Source: an uncultured Bryobacterales bacterium (GTDB lineage Bacteria > Acidobacteriota > Terriglobia > Bryobacterales > UBA6623). Taken from it: a DNA stretch of 64,000 nt. Below the pieces are notes generated by a model that did no database searches, had not been told where the DNA came from, and worked only from the letters and a program-made list of their open reading frames with translations. The stretch covers positions 542,139-606,138 of the forward strand of contig OX638379.1 of assembly GCA_951813605.1 (NCBI GenBank), in the 5' to 3' direction. A program made the translations under genes and the position numbers. The stretch's first letter is position 1. Each line of letters starts with the position of its first letter. Below are positions 1 to 10,179 of this stretch, piece by piece.

Positions 1-1673
1 CGCTCGTTCACAAAGGTGTAGTCGCTGTCGAGGAACTCGAGGATGCTTCGGTCGTTGCGGACGACGCTCTCGAGAAAGAGTTCCGACTCGCGAAGCATCG
101 CCTCTCGCAGCTCGTCATCGAACTCGGGAAACCGCGCAGCGTCGGGCTCTGACTGCGCCAGATTGCGCAGTTGAAGCCACTGGCCTCCGAAGTTCTCGAC
201 AAGAGCGGCAGACTTCCGGTCCCCTAGCATGCGCTTCAATTGCTGCCCGAGACCCTCGGGATTACGGAGTAGACCAGTCTCCGCAGCTTCCAAGAGTTCG
301 TCGTCAGGCATGCTGCTCCAGAGGAAGTACGACAACCGGGTTGCCAATTCGTAACTGTCGATACTCCGGGCCCCGCCTTCGGTGCCGGGCGCCGCGTCCC
401 TTTCGATCCGGAACAGGAACTGCGGCGACACAAGAACGGCCTGCAACACTGTCTGCAACATGCCCTCGAAACTCTGGCCGCCACGCATCGATTCCTCGGC
501 AAGTTGCATTAGGCGGTGCATTTCCTCGTATGTGGGCGGTCGACGATAGGCTCGTCGAGCAAGTCGATCGACAATCGCCCCTGCGCAGGCGCGCCACGGC
601 TCCTCGCCTTCGGGACGGCAGATAAGGATTCTGCGATGGCTCTCTGGCAATGGTCTGGGCTCGGCGTCGTACGGGCCGTTGATCTCCAGGTAGTCGACCC
701 AAAGCTTGCGCTGGGCATACTCCGAGTTCGGATTCATGGACTTGCCCTCGAAGTCGATGAATCCAAGCCAAATCTCCTTCTCCCCAGGATCGACAAGATG
801 CGTGACTCGCTCGTTCCGGTCGAAGTACTGGCCGGCCTCGACGGCCTTGGTCGCCACCCGCCGCCCGTCGAGGCGCAATGTCATCAGTCGCGGCGGCGGG
901 GGCTCCATGTCGGGAAGGTACCGTCCGTTGTCCTCGGATCGCTGGCGCCGGTCCACCGCGCCAAACGCGAACTCATAAAAGCCCTTGGCGGGAAACTTGA
1001 AGGTCAGGCCTATCGAGCCGTTCGCGGCGAACGGCGAGACCCTGCCGATCGCGGCGGAATTCTCAGTGTCTCGTACAGCCTGTATCCGGAATCGCGTCGC
1101 CTCGACCGTGCGGGGACGGTCCCAAACCGCCGCGCGGGCCAACTTGCCTGCCGCCTCGAGATATTTTTCCATCAATAGCGGAGAGACCGAGAGCACGTCG
1201 CCGATGTTGTCGAATCCGTAGCCGGAATCGTCAACTGGGAACGAGTCCGCTGGACTCAGATCAACGTGCAGCAGATCACGCACTGTGTTGTTGTATTCGG
1301 CTCGATTCAAGCGCCTAGCGGTGACTCGACCAGGCCGCGGCACGCGGTAGGCAGCCATTGCGCCGCGACGGCTCTGGATCCACGCAGCTACGCCTTCCAC
1401 CGCCGACACTCCAGGACGCGGGCTTCCGGGGGGCGGCATTTTCCCAGCGCTCGTCATGCGCAGTACGTCGTCCCAGACGCCCGGATGCCTCAGGGCGTCT
1501 TCCTCGCCGCCAAACTGGTCTAGGCGCAACTCCGCCATCTGCATCTGTGCGCCGTGACACGCAGTGCAGTACGTAGCTAGAAATGGTTGGACCGTTCCCT
1601 CGAATGTAGTCGCAGTCACGCCCGCGGAAACCAGCGAGAAAAGGACCAGTATGCGTGGAAACACCGAGACCAT
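1..1673 (-). CDS. DUF1592-family c-type cytochrome protein, 3' end cut by window edge
   Basis: The frame is open from ATG at 1673 to base 1 without a stop, giving 557 codons of an incomplete protein. It opens with a signal peptide (residues 1-21), then a cytochrome c-like domain with CTACH at residues 36-40. A DUF1587-type block follows (NRAEYNNTVRDLL at 123-135, GYGFDNIGD at 151-159), then a carbohydrate-binding-like stretch, and the part before the edge looks like DUF1595/DUF1592 (YFLWSSMPDDELL). Full members usually run 750-900 residues and end in DUF1588/DUF1585, so about 200-300 residues lie outside the window. This class is exported and its function is unproven; redox or polymer degradation has been suggested. 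A DUF1552 gene would be the usual partner off the left edge. It is divergent from the pyruvate carboxylase gene, with about 65 bases between them. Confidence 0.9.
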   Translation of the reverse strand, partial: MVSVFPRILVLFSLVSAGVTATTFEGTVQPFLATYCTACHGAQMQMAELRLDQFGGEEDALRHPGVWDDVLRMTSAGKMPPPGSPRPGVSAVEGVAAWIQSRRGAMAAYRVPRPGRVTARRLNRAEYNNTVRDLLHVDLSPADSFPVDDSGYGFDNIGDVLSVSPLLMEKYLEAAGKLARAAVWDRPRTVEATRFRIQAVRDTENSAAIGRVSPFAANGSIGLTFKFPAKGFYEFAFGAVDRRQRSEDNGRYLPDMEPPPPRLMTLRLDGRRVATKAVEAGQYFDRNERVTHLVDPGEKEIWLGFIDFEGKSMNPNSEYAQRKLWVDYLEINGPYDAEPRPLPESHRRILICRPEGEEPWRACAGAIVDRLARRAYRRPPTYEEMHRLMQLAEESMRGGQSFEGMLQTVLQAVLVSPQFLFRIERDAAPGTEGGARSIDSYELATRLSYFLWSSMPDDELLEAAETGLLRNPEGLGQQLKRMLGDRKSAALVENFGGQWLQLRNLAQSEPDAARFPEFDDELREAMLRESELFLESVVRNDRSILEFLDSDYTFVNE

Positions 1674-1738
1674 TGTATTCCGCGAGGAGCCTTTCAAGGC
1701 CGAATCGCATCGGTTGCTAGCCTATGTTATACGGGCAT

Positions 1739-4700
1739 ATGCGTAAGATTCTTGCAGCTAACCGGGGGGAAATTGCGATCCGCATCTTGCGGGCTGCGAC
1801 CGAGCTCGGCCTTAGGACGGCCACGATTTACTCGAACGAGGATCGCCTCAGCCTGCACCGATTCAAGGCGGACGAGGCCTACGAGGTAGGCGGGGGCAAG
1901 GGCCCTGTCGCGGCCTACCTCGATATCGACGGCATTGTCGCCCTCGCCAAGGACTGCGAGATCGACGCCATTCACCCCGGTTACGGGTTCCTATCCGAGA
2001 ACAGCGCCTTCGCCCGCGCCTGCGAGGAAGCCGGAATCAAATTCGTCGGGCCCACTCCCGGGTTGCTCAGCGCGCTCGGTGACAAGATGCAGGCCCGAGA
2101 GATCGCGATTCGGGCGGGCGTGCCGATCGTGCCCGGAACCGACCTAGCCGCGGACGACCCCTCGGAGGTGGGCAAGGCCGCGGAATCCATCGGCTATCCG
2201 CTAATTGTCAAGGCGTCGTTTGGCGGGGGCGGTCGAGGAATGCGTGTCGTTCGAAACCGCGAAGAGCTGGCGGAGAGAGTCGAGGAGGCTCGGACGGAGG
2301 CGCAGCGCACCTTTGGTGACGGCTCTGTCTTTCTGGAACGCTACGTCGCGCGAGCGCGGCACATAGAAGTGCAGGTTCTTGCGGATGAGCACGGGTCGAT
2401 CGTGCATCTCTGGGAAAGAGATTGCTCCGTTCAGCGACGCCACCAGAAGGTCGTCGAACTCGCGCCGGCGGCGAACATCACGGACGAATTGCGCAGCAGC
2501 ATCTGCGACGCAGCAATCCGGGTCACAAGAGCCTCGGGATACGTCAACGCTGGCACGGTCGAGTTTCTAGTCGATGCTGACACGGGGGAATGGTTCTTCA
2601 TCGAGGTGAATCCCCGCATCCAGGTAGAGCACACCGTTACAGAGCAGATCACTGGCATCGACATCGTGCGGTCCCAGATCCTTGTTGCTCAGGGGTGTCG
2701 CCTGCACGATGCCCCCCTCAAGATCCCGCCCCAGCAAGAAATCCCGCGACGGGGGTTTGCCATTCAGTGCCGGATCACCACCGAGGATCCCGAGGACGGA
2801 TTCTCTCCCGACTACGGGCGTCTTCAAGCGTTTCGGTCCGCGGCGGGCTTGGGGATTCGCCTCGACGGTACCGCCTACCCAGGGGCGGTCTTGAGCCCGT
2901 TCTACGATTCGCTCCTCGTCAAGCTCACGGCTTGGGACTCCACGCTGCGTGGCGCGTGCGCGCGCGCCGACCGGGCGCTGCGGGAGTTCCGCATCCGGGG
3001 TGTCAAGACCAATATCCAGTTCCTCGAGAACGTTGTTAACCACAAGGCCTTCCAAGCGGGAATAGTGACGACGGGCTTCCTTGACGAGACGCCCGAACTG
3101 CTTCGTTTTCAGCCCAGGCGGGACCGGGCGAACCGGCTGCTGAGCTTTATCGGAGACACCATCGTGAACGGCAATGCGACGGTCGCCGACAAGGAGCGCC
3201 CGCGCAAGTTCGTGCCGCCGCCGGAAGTGCCCTTCGAGCGTGGCACTCAGCCTCCCTCGGGAACCCGCCAGCTGCTTCGGAAGCTGGGGCCGGAGAGATT
3301 CTGCGAGTGGGTGATGAATCAGAAGCCCCTGCTCGTGACCGACACGACCTTCCGAGACGCGCACCAGTCCCTGCTAGCGACCCGCGTTCGGACGTACGAC
3401 CTGCTTGGCACAGCCCCAGCCGTGGCCAAGCGCCTCTCGAACCTTTTCAGCGTTGAAATGTGGGGTGGTGCGACATTCGATTCGGCGTTGCGATTCCTCT
3501 ACGAGGACCCTTGGGAGCGATTGAGGCTTCTGCGCAAGGCGATCCCGAACATCTGCTTCCAGATGCTTCTGCGGGCCTCGAACGCAGTCGGGTACACGAG
3601 CTATCCGGACAACGTCGTCAGGGACTTCACGATCGAGGCTGCTCGCCAGGGCATCGACGTGTTCCGCATATTCGATTCGCTCAACGATGTGCGCAACATG
3701 CAGGTGGCAATGGACGCGGTCCGAGGCACCGGCGCGATTTGCGAGCCCGCAATCTGCTACACGGGCGACATCTGGGACCCGGGCCGCCCCAAGTACAGCC
3801 TGAACTACTACGTCGACCTCGCGTTGCGGCTCAAGCAGATGGGCGCGCACATGCTCGCCGTAAAGGATATGGCCGGGCTTTGCCGACCCTACGCCGGCTA
3901 TGAACTGGTGAAAATTCTGCGAGAAGAGGTCGGCTTGCCCCTCCACTTCCACACGCACGATGCAAGCGGCCTGAACGCGGCAACGCTCCTGAAGGCGTCC
4001 GAGGCCGGTGTCGACGTGGTCGACGCCGCGATCGCCGCGCTTTCCGGATCGACAAGCCAGCCAAACCTCAACACCTTGGCCGGTTCTCTTGAAGGCACGC
4101 CTCGAGACCCCAAGCTTGACGCGAAAGCGCTCGGCGACTGCTCATTGTACTGGGAGACGGTGCGCACCTACTACCTGCCATTCGACAACGCGCCCAAGTC
4201 AGGTAGCGCGCGCCTCTACACCCACGAGATCCCCGGTGGCCAGTTCACCAACTTGCAGCAGCAGGCCGCCGCCATGGGTCTCGCCCAGCGCTGGCGCGAT
4301 GTTGAGCAAATGTACGCTGACGTAAACCAACTGCTGGGAGATATCGTCAAGGTCACGCCGTCTAGCAAGGTTGTGGGCGATCTGGCATTGTTCCTGCTGA
4401 CCAAGGGCATGACGTGCGACGAAGTCCGCAAGCTTCCCCCCGACCACAACGTGGGATTCCCGGACTCCGTCATCGACATGATGCGTGGTTCGCTCGGCGA
4501 GCCTCCCGGAGGCTGGCCAGAAGGGGTGCGGGAGATCCTGCTTTGCCGGAAGAAGCCGATTGAGGGTCGGGCCGGCGCGAGGCTTCCTGCGGCGGACATT
4601 GAAGTCGCGTCCGAGACAGCGGCTGAGCTACTCGGGAGAAAGCCGAGGCGAACCGACGCTCTTAGCTTCCTGCTGTACCCGGAAGTGTTCAGGGAATTCG

Positions 4701-5179
4701 CGGAGATTCAGCGCAACCACGCAGATGTGGGCGTGCTGCCAACGCCCGTGTTCTTCTACGGATTGGACATGGACGGTGAGTGTTTCTTCGACATCGCGCC
4801 AGGAAAGCGGCTGATCGTGAAATTCCTCGCGCTTGGCGAGCCGCAGCCGAATGGAACGAGGACAGTGTTCTTCGAACTCAACGGGCAGCCTCGCGAAGTG
4901 CGCGTTCGGGACCGGTCCCTGCAGGCCGCCCGACCCCCGGCCCGCAAAGCGTCCGGCGGGAATCCCGGGCATGTCGGGGCCCCGACTCCCGGCTTGGTCA
5001 CAGGGCTGTTCGTGGCCCCCGGAGAGGAAGTGGAAGCGAACGCCAAGCTGCTCACCCTCGAGGCAATGAAAATGCAGAGCACCATCTACGCGCCCAAACC
5101 GGGCAAGGTGCGCGAGATCTTGGTGAGCGCAGGGAGTCGGGTGCAGTCCAAGGATCTCTTGCTGGTCTTGGGGTTCTAG
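1739..5179 (+). CDS. pyc: Pyruvate carboxylase
   Basis: A single-chain biotin enzyme of 1146 residues that carboxylates pyruvate to oxaloacetate with ATP and bicarbonate (anaplerosis, cytoplasm). The N-terminal biotin carboxylase part begins KILAANRGEIAIRIL and has the ATP-grasp loop FGGGGRGMRVV. The carboxyltransferase part starts near residue 525 (TDTTFRDAHQSLLATR). The C-terminal biotinyl domain has EAMKM with the target lysine at about 1111. Length and domain order fit the single-chain form rather than split two-subunit enzymes. An in-frame ATG at 1724 would add five residues; I prefer 1739 because the family starts this way. Neither start has a clear ribosome binding site. The stop lies four bases before ctaA, so the two are probably one transcript. 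Confidence 0.96.
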   Translation: MRKILAANRGEIAIRILRAATELGLRTATIYSNEDRLSLHRFKADEAYEVGGGKGPVAAYLDIDGIVALAKDCEIDAIHPGYGFLSENSAFARACEEAGIKFVGPTPGLLSALGDKMQAREIAIRAGVPIVPGTDLAADDPSEVGKAAESIGYPLIVKASFGGGGRGMRVVRNREELAERVEEARTEAQRTFGDGSVFLERYVARARHIEVQVLADEHGSIVHLWERDCSVQRRHQKVVELAPAANITDELRSSICDAAIRVTRASGYVNAGTVEFLVDADTGEWFFIEVNPRIQVEHTVTEQITGIDIVRSQILVAQGCRLHDAPLKIPPQQEIPRRGFAIQCRITTEDPEDGFSPDYGRLQAFRSAAGLGIRLDGTAYPGAVLSPFYDSLLVKLTAWDSTLRGACARADRALREFRIRGVKTNIQFLENVVNHKAFQAGIVTTGFLDETPELLRFQPRRDRANRLLSFIGDTIVNGNATVADKERPRKFVPPPEVPFERGTQPPSGTRQLLRKLGPERFCEWVMNQKPLLVTDTTFRDAHQSLLATRVRTYDLLGTAPAVAKRLSNLFSVEMWGGATFDSALRFLYEDPWERLRLLRKAIPNICFQMLLRASNAVGYTSYPDNVVRDFTIEAARQGIDVFRIFDSLNDVRNMQVAMDAVRGTGAICEPAICYTGDIWDPGRPKYSLNYYVDLALRLKQMGAHMLAVKDMAGLCRPYAGYELVKILREEVGLPLHFHTHDASGLNAATLLKASEAGVDVVDAAIAALSGSTSQPNLNTLAGSLEGTPRDPKLDAKALGDCSLYWETVRTYYLPFDNAPKSGSARLYTHEIPGGQFTNLQQQAAAMGLAQRWRDVEQMYADVNQLLGDIVKVTPSSKVVGDLALFLLTKGMTCDEVRKLPPDHNVGFPDSVIDMMRGSLGEPPGGWPEGVREILLCRKKPIEGRAGARLPAADIEVASETAAELLGRKPRRTDALSFLLYPEVFREFAEIQRNHADVGVLPTPVFFYGLDMDGECFFDIAPGKRLIVKFLALGEPQPNGTRTVFFELNGQPREVRVRDRSLQAARPPARKASGGNPGHVGAPTPGLVTGLFVAPGEEVEANAKLLTLEAMKMQSTIYAPKPGKVREILVSAGSRVQSKDLLLVLGF

Positions 5180-5183
5180 CCGC

Positions 5184-6101
5184 GTGGGAGCGCGCGATTC
5201 GCGATTCACGGTCGCGGCTTGGCTCTTTCTCGCTTACTTGATTGCCGTGATCCTCTTTGGTGCATGGGTGCGCATCAGCCATTCCGGCGATGGCTGCGGG
5301 AGCAACTGGCCCACTTGTCATGGCGAGGTCGTTCCGACAGCCCCCTCGACTGCGACGCTTATCGAATTCACGCACCGCCTGACTAGCGGGCTCTGCGGCG
5401 TTTTCGGCTTGTCAATGCTGGCTTGGTCGTGGAGGCGCTTCGGGCGAGGGCAGGTTACTAGCGCGGTCGCCCTCACCCTGCTGTTCATCGTCTTTGAGGG
5501 AGCGATCGGGGCCGGTTTGGTCTTGGGGGGATTGGTCGCAGAAGACGACTCGGCCGCCCGTGCGATCGTCATCTCGTTGCACCTGACAAACACGCTCGCT
5601 TTGACTGCATTCGCGGCCCTTGCTGCTTGGTATTCCGGGCAGCCGGATGCCGGGCAATTCCTGCCTAAGCGCAGGATCGCGTTCGCGATCGGACTCGGCT
5701 TGCTGGTAGCGACCTCGATGGGCGGGGCCGTCACCGCCTTGGGCGACACGCTGTTCCCCAAGGAGATGGTTGTTTCATCGGGCGTGTTTGCCGAGATCCG
5801 CGACGATCTTTCGGCAAGCAATCATTTCCTGGTTAGGCTGCGGTTGCTGCACCCGGCTCTCGCTATAGTCGCCGCCGGCTACCTGCTATGGCTCCTCGCG
5901 AGCGAGGCGAATGCAAACTTCTGGGCGCGGGCTGCGATGTACCTGGTTGCGGTCGAAGTGGCCGTCGGGTTCTTCAACATAGCCCTTTCCGCACCAGGCT
6001 GGCTACAGATAATGCATCTTCTCGGCGCGCAGGTACTTTGGGTGGCGCTGATCTTGTCCTGCGCGTCAATGGAGCGCGGTGCTCGGTCCAGAGTGCCGTG
6101 A
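5184..6101 (+). CDS. ctaA: Heme A synthase (COX15/CtaA family)
   Basis: A 305-residue polytopic membrane protein that converts heme O to heme A for cytochrome oxidase. The start is GTG, four bases after the pyruvate carboxylase stop. The first membrane segment (about residues 10-29) is followed by WVRISHSGDGCG and NWPTCHGEVVP, and then EFTHRLTSG with the conserved EXXH-type histidine. Further segments carry LHLTNT and VRLRLLHPALA, with histidines placed as expected for heme ligation. About seven to eight hydrophobic segments are visible. The cysteine pair near residues 37 and 43 resembles the extracytoplasmic pair of Bacillus-type enzymes. It implies an aa3- or caa3-type oxidase elsewhere in the genome. 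No ctaB or oxidase subunit gene is in the window. Confidence 0.93.
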   Translation: MGARDSRFTVAAWLFLAYLIAVILFGAWVRISHSGDGCGSNWPTCHGEVVPTAPSTATLIEFTHRLTSGLCGVFGLSMLAWSWRRFGRGQVTSAVALTLLFIVFEGAIGAGLVLGGLVAEDDSAARAIVISLHLTNTLALTAFAALAAWYSGQPDAGQFLPKRRIAFAIGLGLLVATSMGGAVTALGDTLFPKEMVVSSGVFAEIRDDLSASNHFLVRLRLLHPALAIVAAGYLLWLLASEANANFWARAAMYLVAVEVAVGFFNIALSAPGWLQIMHLLGAQVLWVALILSCASMERGARSRVP

Positions 6102-6227
6102 ACTCGGACGCTTCCAGGTCTTCGGTTGCGCCCTCGCGTCCAATCCCAAGCCCGCGCTCCAGAAGACCGACGGTCGCCGCTGCCAATGACAAGCTCATCT
6201 CTCGCCGTGTTGAGTTGCTTCAAGTAA

Positions 6228-6479
6228 CATAGCTTGGGTCCTCATAAAGGATCCAACAGCCTGACCTCGTCGTCTGGCATGCGATGCCCTTGGCGGCTCA
6301 ACTTCGACCTGATACTCGCGAAGAACTTCTAACGGGGCGAGCACTGGACGGACCAATTGCGCTGGGAGCTGTACGATTTCACCAACACGCCGACGCTCTT
6401 GCTGCATAATGGCAATTTCGGTAGCGAAGACTTCGACCTCGTAACCGGCGTGCTGGCCAACAGTTACTGTTTCGTGTAG
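6228..6479 (+). pseudogene. Decayed C-terminal tail of an Oar-like TonB-dependent receptor
   Basis: The frame starting at 6228 reads PWRLNFDLILAKNF, stop (TAA at 6330-6332), RGEHWTDQLRWELYDFTNTP, then HNGNFGSEDFDLVTG, and ends with TAG at 6477-6479. This is the last-strand pattern of Oar/carboxypeptidase-regulatory TonB receptors. It lines up with the end of the intact receptor in this window (LRAESVNFFNTPQFADPNNS followed by SPSFGRITN). There is no start codon, and another in-frame TAA lies just upstream at 6225-6227. The rest of the 6102-6577 spacer shows no further gene. A fragment of roughly 80 residues remains from a protein of about 900-1100. Confidence 0.72.
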
Positions 6480-6481
6480 AT

Positions 6482-6507
6482 AGGGCTCCGGCAAATGCCG
6501 GGGCCCT
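6482..6507 (+). terminator. Hairpin terminator of the decayed TonB receptor gene
   Basis: The arms AGGGCTCCGGC and GCCGGGGCCCT form an 11-bp stem (one G-T pair) with an AAAT loop, starting three bases after the pseudogene stop. The following bases are only moderately T-rich (TTGGCCTTGTCT). It probably served the dead gene and now separates ctaA from the propeller lipoprotein gene. Confidence 0.6.
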
Positions 6508-6577
6508 TGGCCTTGTCTGGGGCAGGCTTTGCAATTCGGGTCTCTACGACTCTGCTCCCAAGGGAGGGGAACCTTAG

Positions 6578-9436
6578 ATGTCCATGAAACGAGTCGCTAG
6601 AATCGGCAGAGAGATGCGACCGGTGTTTTTGGTGCTGCTGGCCCTTGCCACCTGGGGATGTCAATTCACCGATCCGGTTCTAAAAGGCCCCTACCGTGTT
6701 CCGCAAGGATTCGTTGTGGAAGCCGCTGCCGCTGCCGACAGTGTCGGCTCACTCATCCAAGTGACTTTCGACGCCGAGGGGCGTCCTGTCGTTTCCAAGG
6801 AGCGCAGCCATCCCGTCCGGCTTCTCGACAACGACGGCGACGGCTTCTTTGAAGGCGAGCAGGTTGTTAGCGACGAGGTCGAGAACTGCCAGGGCATTTG
6901 GTTCGATGGCTCGACGCTGTACGCCAACTGCACCAATCCCGAAAACGGTGAGGCCTGCTTGTTCCGCCTGCCCGACGAGGATGGCGACGGAGTGGCTGAC
7001 TCGCGGGAAATCATCGTGCAATACACCGGCCGCATCGGCGAGCACGGTCCTCACGACATCCGTCGTGCTCCGGACGGGTCGATGACCGTTCTAGTCGGCA
7101 ATGGCACGTTCATCCCCGCCGAACGCATCAATGCTGACTCGCCGTTGCGCGATTACAGGGAATCGCAACTGCTCTCACGGTACATGGACGCGCGGGGGCA
7201 CGCCGTCGGACGGATGGCACCGGGAGGCGCGCTGTTCCGGGTGCAGGACGGCGGAGCGTCCTTCTCGCTACTGTTCGGCGGATTCCGCAACCCCTACAAC
7301 CACGCCTACAGCTACGAGGGAGAGACGTTCACGTTCGATTCCGACATGGAGTGGGACATTAACCTTCCTTGGTATCGCGAAGTGCGGACCGTTCATGGCA
7401 TCCCTTCGGCCGACTATGGGTGGCGTACGGGTTCTGGCAAATTCCCTGCTTACTACCTCGACTCGCTTCCTCCTGTTGATGATCTCGGCCGTGGTTCTCC
7501 CGTAGGCTTGGAGTTCTACCAAAGCTATGCGTACCCTGCGGAATATTTCGACGCTTTCCTGCAAGGCGACTGGTCTCGCGGAAGAGTTGTGCTTTCGAGG
7601 TTCAAGAGAGCTGGGGCGAGTTACGACCTAGCGGAACCGACATCCGATTTCATATACGGCGAGCCGCTGAACGTAACCGATCTCGCAGTCGGCCCGGATG
7701 GCATGGTTTATTTCACGATGGGAGGTCGCATGACGCAGGGCGGCTTCTACAGGGTGGCCTACAAGGGGTATCGCACCAACACCAGCCGCCATCCGGGATC
7801 GGGAATCCTTTCTGTCGTCCGCCAGCCCCAGCCGCTCTCGGCGTTCAGCCACGCATACTTCGCGGCAAAGAAGAACGAAATGGGCGACGCTTGGGCTGCA
7901 CAGCTTCAAGAGCTTGTCAGGGACGAGCTGGCTGAGACCGCAGACCGCATCCAAGCCCTTCATCTGCTCCAGCGCCACGCCCCGAAGCCCGATGCGGTCC
8001 TAATTCGATCCGCCTACGAGAGCGAGGATCCATCGTTGCGGGCCGCCGCAATTTACGTCGTCGGCCAGCATGGCAGCGACCGCGCCAAGAGGATCGCTGC
8101 CGACGCGCTCCTAGATGCGGACCCGCTAGTACGCCGCCACGCCGCCGAGGCGCTACTGAGGATCGGCGATCCAGAGTTTGCTGACCCCGAGCATCTGTAC
8201 TCGCTCCTGAGAGATGGCGATCGCTTCGTTCGCTGGTCCGGACGCGTGGCCTTGGAGTCGACACCCCGTGCGAATTGGAAAGACCTTGTGATCGAGGAAG
8301 TGGATCCGATGGCCGCGGCTACGGGCCTGCTCGGCCTAGTGCGAACGGCTGAGAAACCCATCGAACTTGAGCCAGTCTTAGAGAAGGGCTTGTCGATGCT
8401 CCGACGCGACGGCCTCGACGCGGGATCAGAGGTTGCGTTGCTTCGCGCTTTTCATCTCGCCTGCTTGGAACTCATGGGAGGTTGCAGGCAAAGCCTGCGC
8501 AATCAGCTGTACGATATCGTGGCCCCGCGCTTCCCATCCGCAAACGAGCGGCTGAACAGGGAGTACGCGCTCACGATGGCCTATTCCGGCCGTCCGGAAG
8601 CGATCGCGAGCATCCTAGGCCAGATCCCGCCCGGTGACGAGAACCTAAAGTTGCAGATCCACTACGTCTACGCCTTGCGCGAGATCAAGAACGGCTGGAC
8701 AGCGGATCAGAAGCAGACGTTAGTGGCGTGGTTCCGCAAGGCCAAGGAATGGCGCGGAGGGGCGAGCTTCCCAGGGTTCATCAACCGTCTTTTCGAGTCG
8801 TCATTGGAGTTCTTCGACAAAGAGGAAACGGAGGCGGCGTACGCTGCCATTCCGGAGTACGCGCCCGTCGACGACGAGCGGATTCTAGCGGCGCTGCAAC
8901 GCCGCTCAGACCATGTCATGCCAAACGTATTCGCTCGCAAGACAGGCACGATCCTCTACAGCAAGCAGGAAATCTTCGAGTACATGATGTACGACCCGAT
9001 GACCACGGTGGCTAGGAGCGAGCAAGGCGTGCGAATCTTCGAGGAGGCGTGTTCGAAATGCCATCGCTACGGCAACATAGGCAACGACTATGGACCTGAC
9101 CTGACTACTATCGCCAACAGGTTCACACGGCGCGACTTGCTGGAAGCGACTCTTTGGCCTTCGAGAACGATTTCAGACCAGTACACCGCGTGGCGCATCG
9201 AGACCCAAGACGACGTTTACTCGGCGATGATCCTGGAGGAAGACGAGGAGTTCATCACCGTGCTCATTCCCGATCTGGAACGCCCTGTGTCGATTGCGAG
9301 AGCGAACATCGTTGACATGCGCGAATCGGAAGTCTCGATCATGCCGGACGGCCTCTTGGACACGTACCAGATGCGTCAGACGGCCGCGCTATTCCGCCTG
9401 CTAGAGGAAACCCCCTCCGAACAGGGCGGGGATTGA
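6578..9436 (+). CDS. PVC-type heme-binding beta-propeller/HEAT lipoprotein
   Basis: A 952-residue exported lipoprotein. A strong purine-rich site (GGGAGGGGA) precedes the ATG. The signal peptide ends in the lipobox ATWGC with the lipid cysteine at residue 28. Residues about 40-400 form a beta-propeller of the membrane-bound-dehydrogenase type, with DNDGDGFFEGE and DEDGDGVADSRE calcium-like loops. Residues about 440-600 look like HEAT-type helical repeats. The C-terminal heme module carries CSKCH at 825-829 and YGPDLTTIANRF, typical of the 'putative heme-binding domain, Pirellula/Verrucomicrobium type'. Such proteins are thought to oxidise sugars or alcohols and pass electrons to heme, but substrates are unproven. 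It appears to be monocistronic. Confidence 0.88.
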   Translation: MSMKRVARIGREMRPVFLVLLALATWGCQFTDPVLKGPYRVPQGFVVEAAAAADSVGSLIQVTFDAEGRPVVSKERSHPVRLLDNDGDGFFEGEQVVSDEVENCQGIWFDGSTLYANCTNPENGEACLFRLPDEDGDGVADSREIIVQYTGRIGEHGPHDIRRAPDGSMTVLVGNGTFIPAERINADSPLRDYRESQLLSRYMDARGHAVGRMAPGGALFRVQDGGASFSLLFGGFRNPYNHAYSYEGETFTFDSDMEWDINLPWYREVRTVHGIPSADYGWRTGSGKFPAYYLDSLPPVDDLGRGSPVGLEFYQSYAYPAEYFDAFLQGDWSRGRVVLSRFKRAGASYDLAEPTSDFIYGEPLNVTDLAVGPDGMVYFTMGGRMTQGGFYRVAYKGYRTNTSRHPGSGILSVVRQPQPLSAFSHAYFAAKKNEMGDAWAAQLQELVRDELAETADRIQALHLLQRHAPKPDAVLIRSAYESEDPSLRAAAIYVVGQHGSDRAKRIAADALLDADPLVRRHAAEALLRIGDPEFADPEHLYSLLRDGDRFVRWSGRVALESTPRANWKDLVIEEVDPMAAATGLLGLVRTAEKPIELEPVLEKGLSMLRRDGLDAGSEVALLRAFHLACLELMGGCRQSLRNQLYDIVAPRFPSANERLNREYALTMAYSGRPEAIASILGQIPPGDENLKLQIHYVYALREIKNGWTADQKQTLVAWFRKAKEWRGGASFPGFINRLFESSLEFFDKEETEAAYAAIPEYAPVDDERILAALQRRSDHVMPNVFARKTGTILYSKQEIFEYMMYDPMTTVARSEQGVRIFEEACSKCHRYGNIGNDYGPDLTTIANRFTRRDLLEATLWPSRTISDQYTAWRIETQDDVYSAMILEEDEEFITVLIPDLERPVSIARANIVDMRESEVSIMPDGLLDTYQMRQTAALFRLLEETPSEQGGD

Positions 9437-10179
9437 CAGAATCCCTGGCTCAGAAACGAAAACGAGGCAGTCACTCGGCAGCTGCCCCGCGGACTCCCCC
9501 GAGGCTGGAGAAGCGGGGCCGCATGTGCTGCGCTTGACGCTGCCTTCGAAGTGGTTGGAGCAATTCCCGTGAGTGGGTGCAAGACTGTTCCTCTTGAATT
9601 CGAATCGGGTCTATGACGTACACGGTTCCGAACACTTCCACGCACGGGACGCAGCCTCGGCTTCCTTCGGTCGACTACAAGCCTGTTTAGGATCCCGGCT
9701 TTGATCGGGCTTCTGCTCGGCGATTCGGGACTTGGCCCCGCATAGGCGGCCGACCCCGCATCGCCCCCGCGGAGATCGGCCTTGATGCATGTGAGCGGCG
9801 GACCGGGTCGGAATGGCCCAATGTTGGCGCTGGCTCGGAGTTGGTCGCCCTAGAATCGGCCTCTACGCAGCAAGTCCGAAGTGCAGCGCCGCAGAAGGAG
9901 TTGTTTGACGGCGCCCGAACGAAGATTCCGCGCATCTTGAACGGGAATCGTCGCTGCCAAGAGGACGCGAGCAGGCAGAAGACGCCCTAGCTGAGTCTAA
10001 GGAGACTCTACTTGCTTGAGGATTTCGGTTCGTCGGGATCAGCCGGCCAGCGAATCGCGGGAATCACACTTTTCAGTCGGCAGACGGGTGAAGCCCGTCC
10101 CTCCGCTTCGAAAGCAAGGCTCGCGGAGCCCGATCCCTCGCGCTTGATCTTGCCGTGCCCCAGCTTCGGCAGCAGCGGC
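9437..10179. other. Non-coding spacer with no recognised gene
   Basis: 743 bases between the propeller lipoprotein gene and the converging acyl-CoA dehydrogenase gene. Short open frames on both strands lack ribosome binding sites and family motifs. A GC-rich stretch near 9480-9530 could fold but has no clean stem with a T-tract. I saw no RNA gene or mobile element. Confidence 0.5.

Noticed and set aside
2567..3364. 265-residue frame opposite pyruvate carboxylase
   Set aside because: Antisense shadow of a certain gene; arginine-rich and without motifs.
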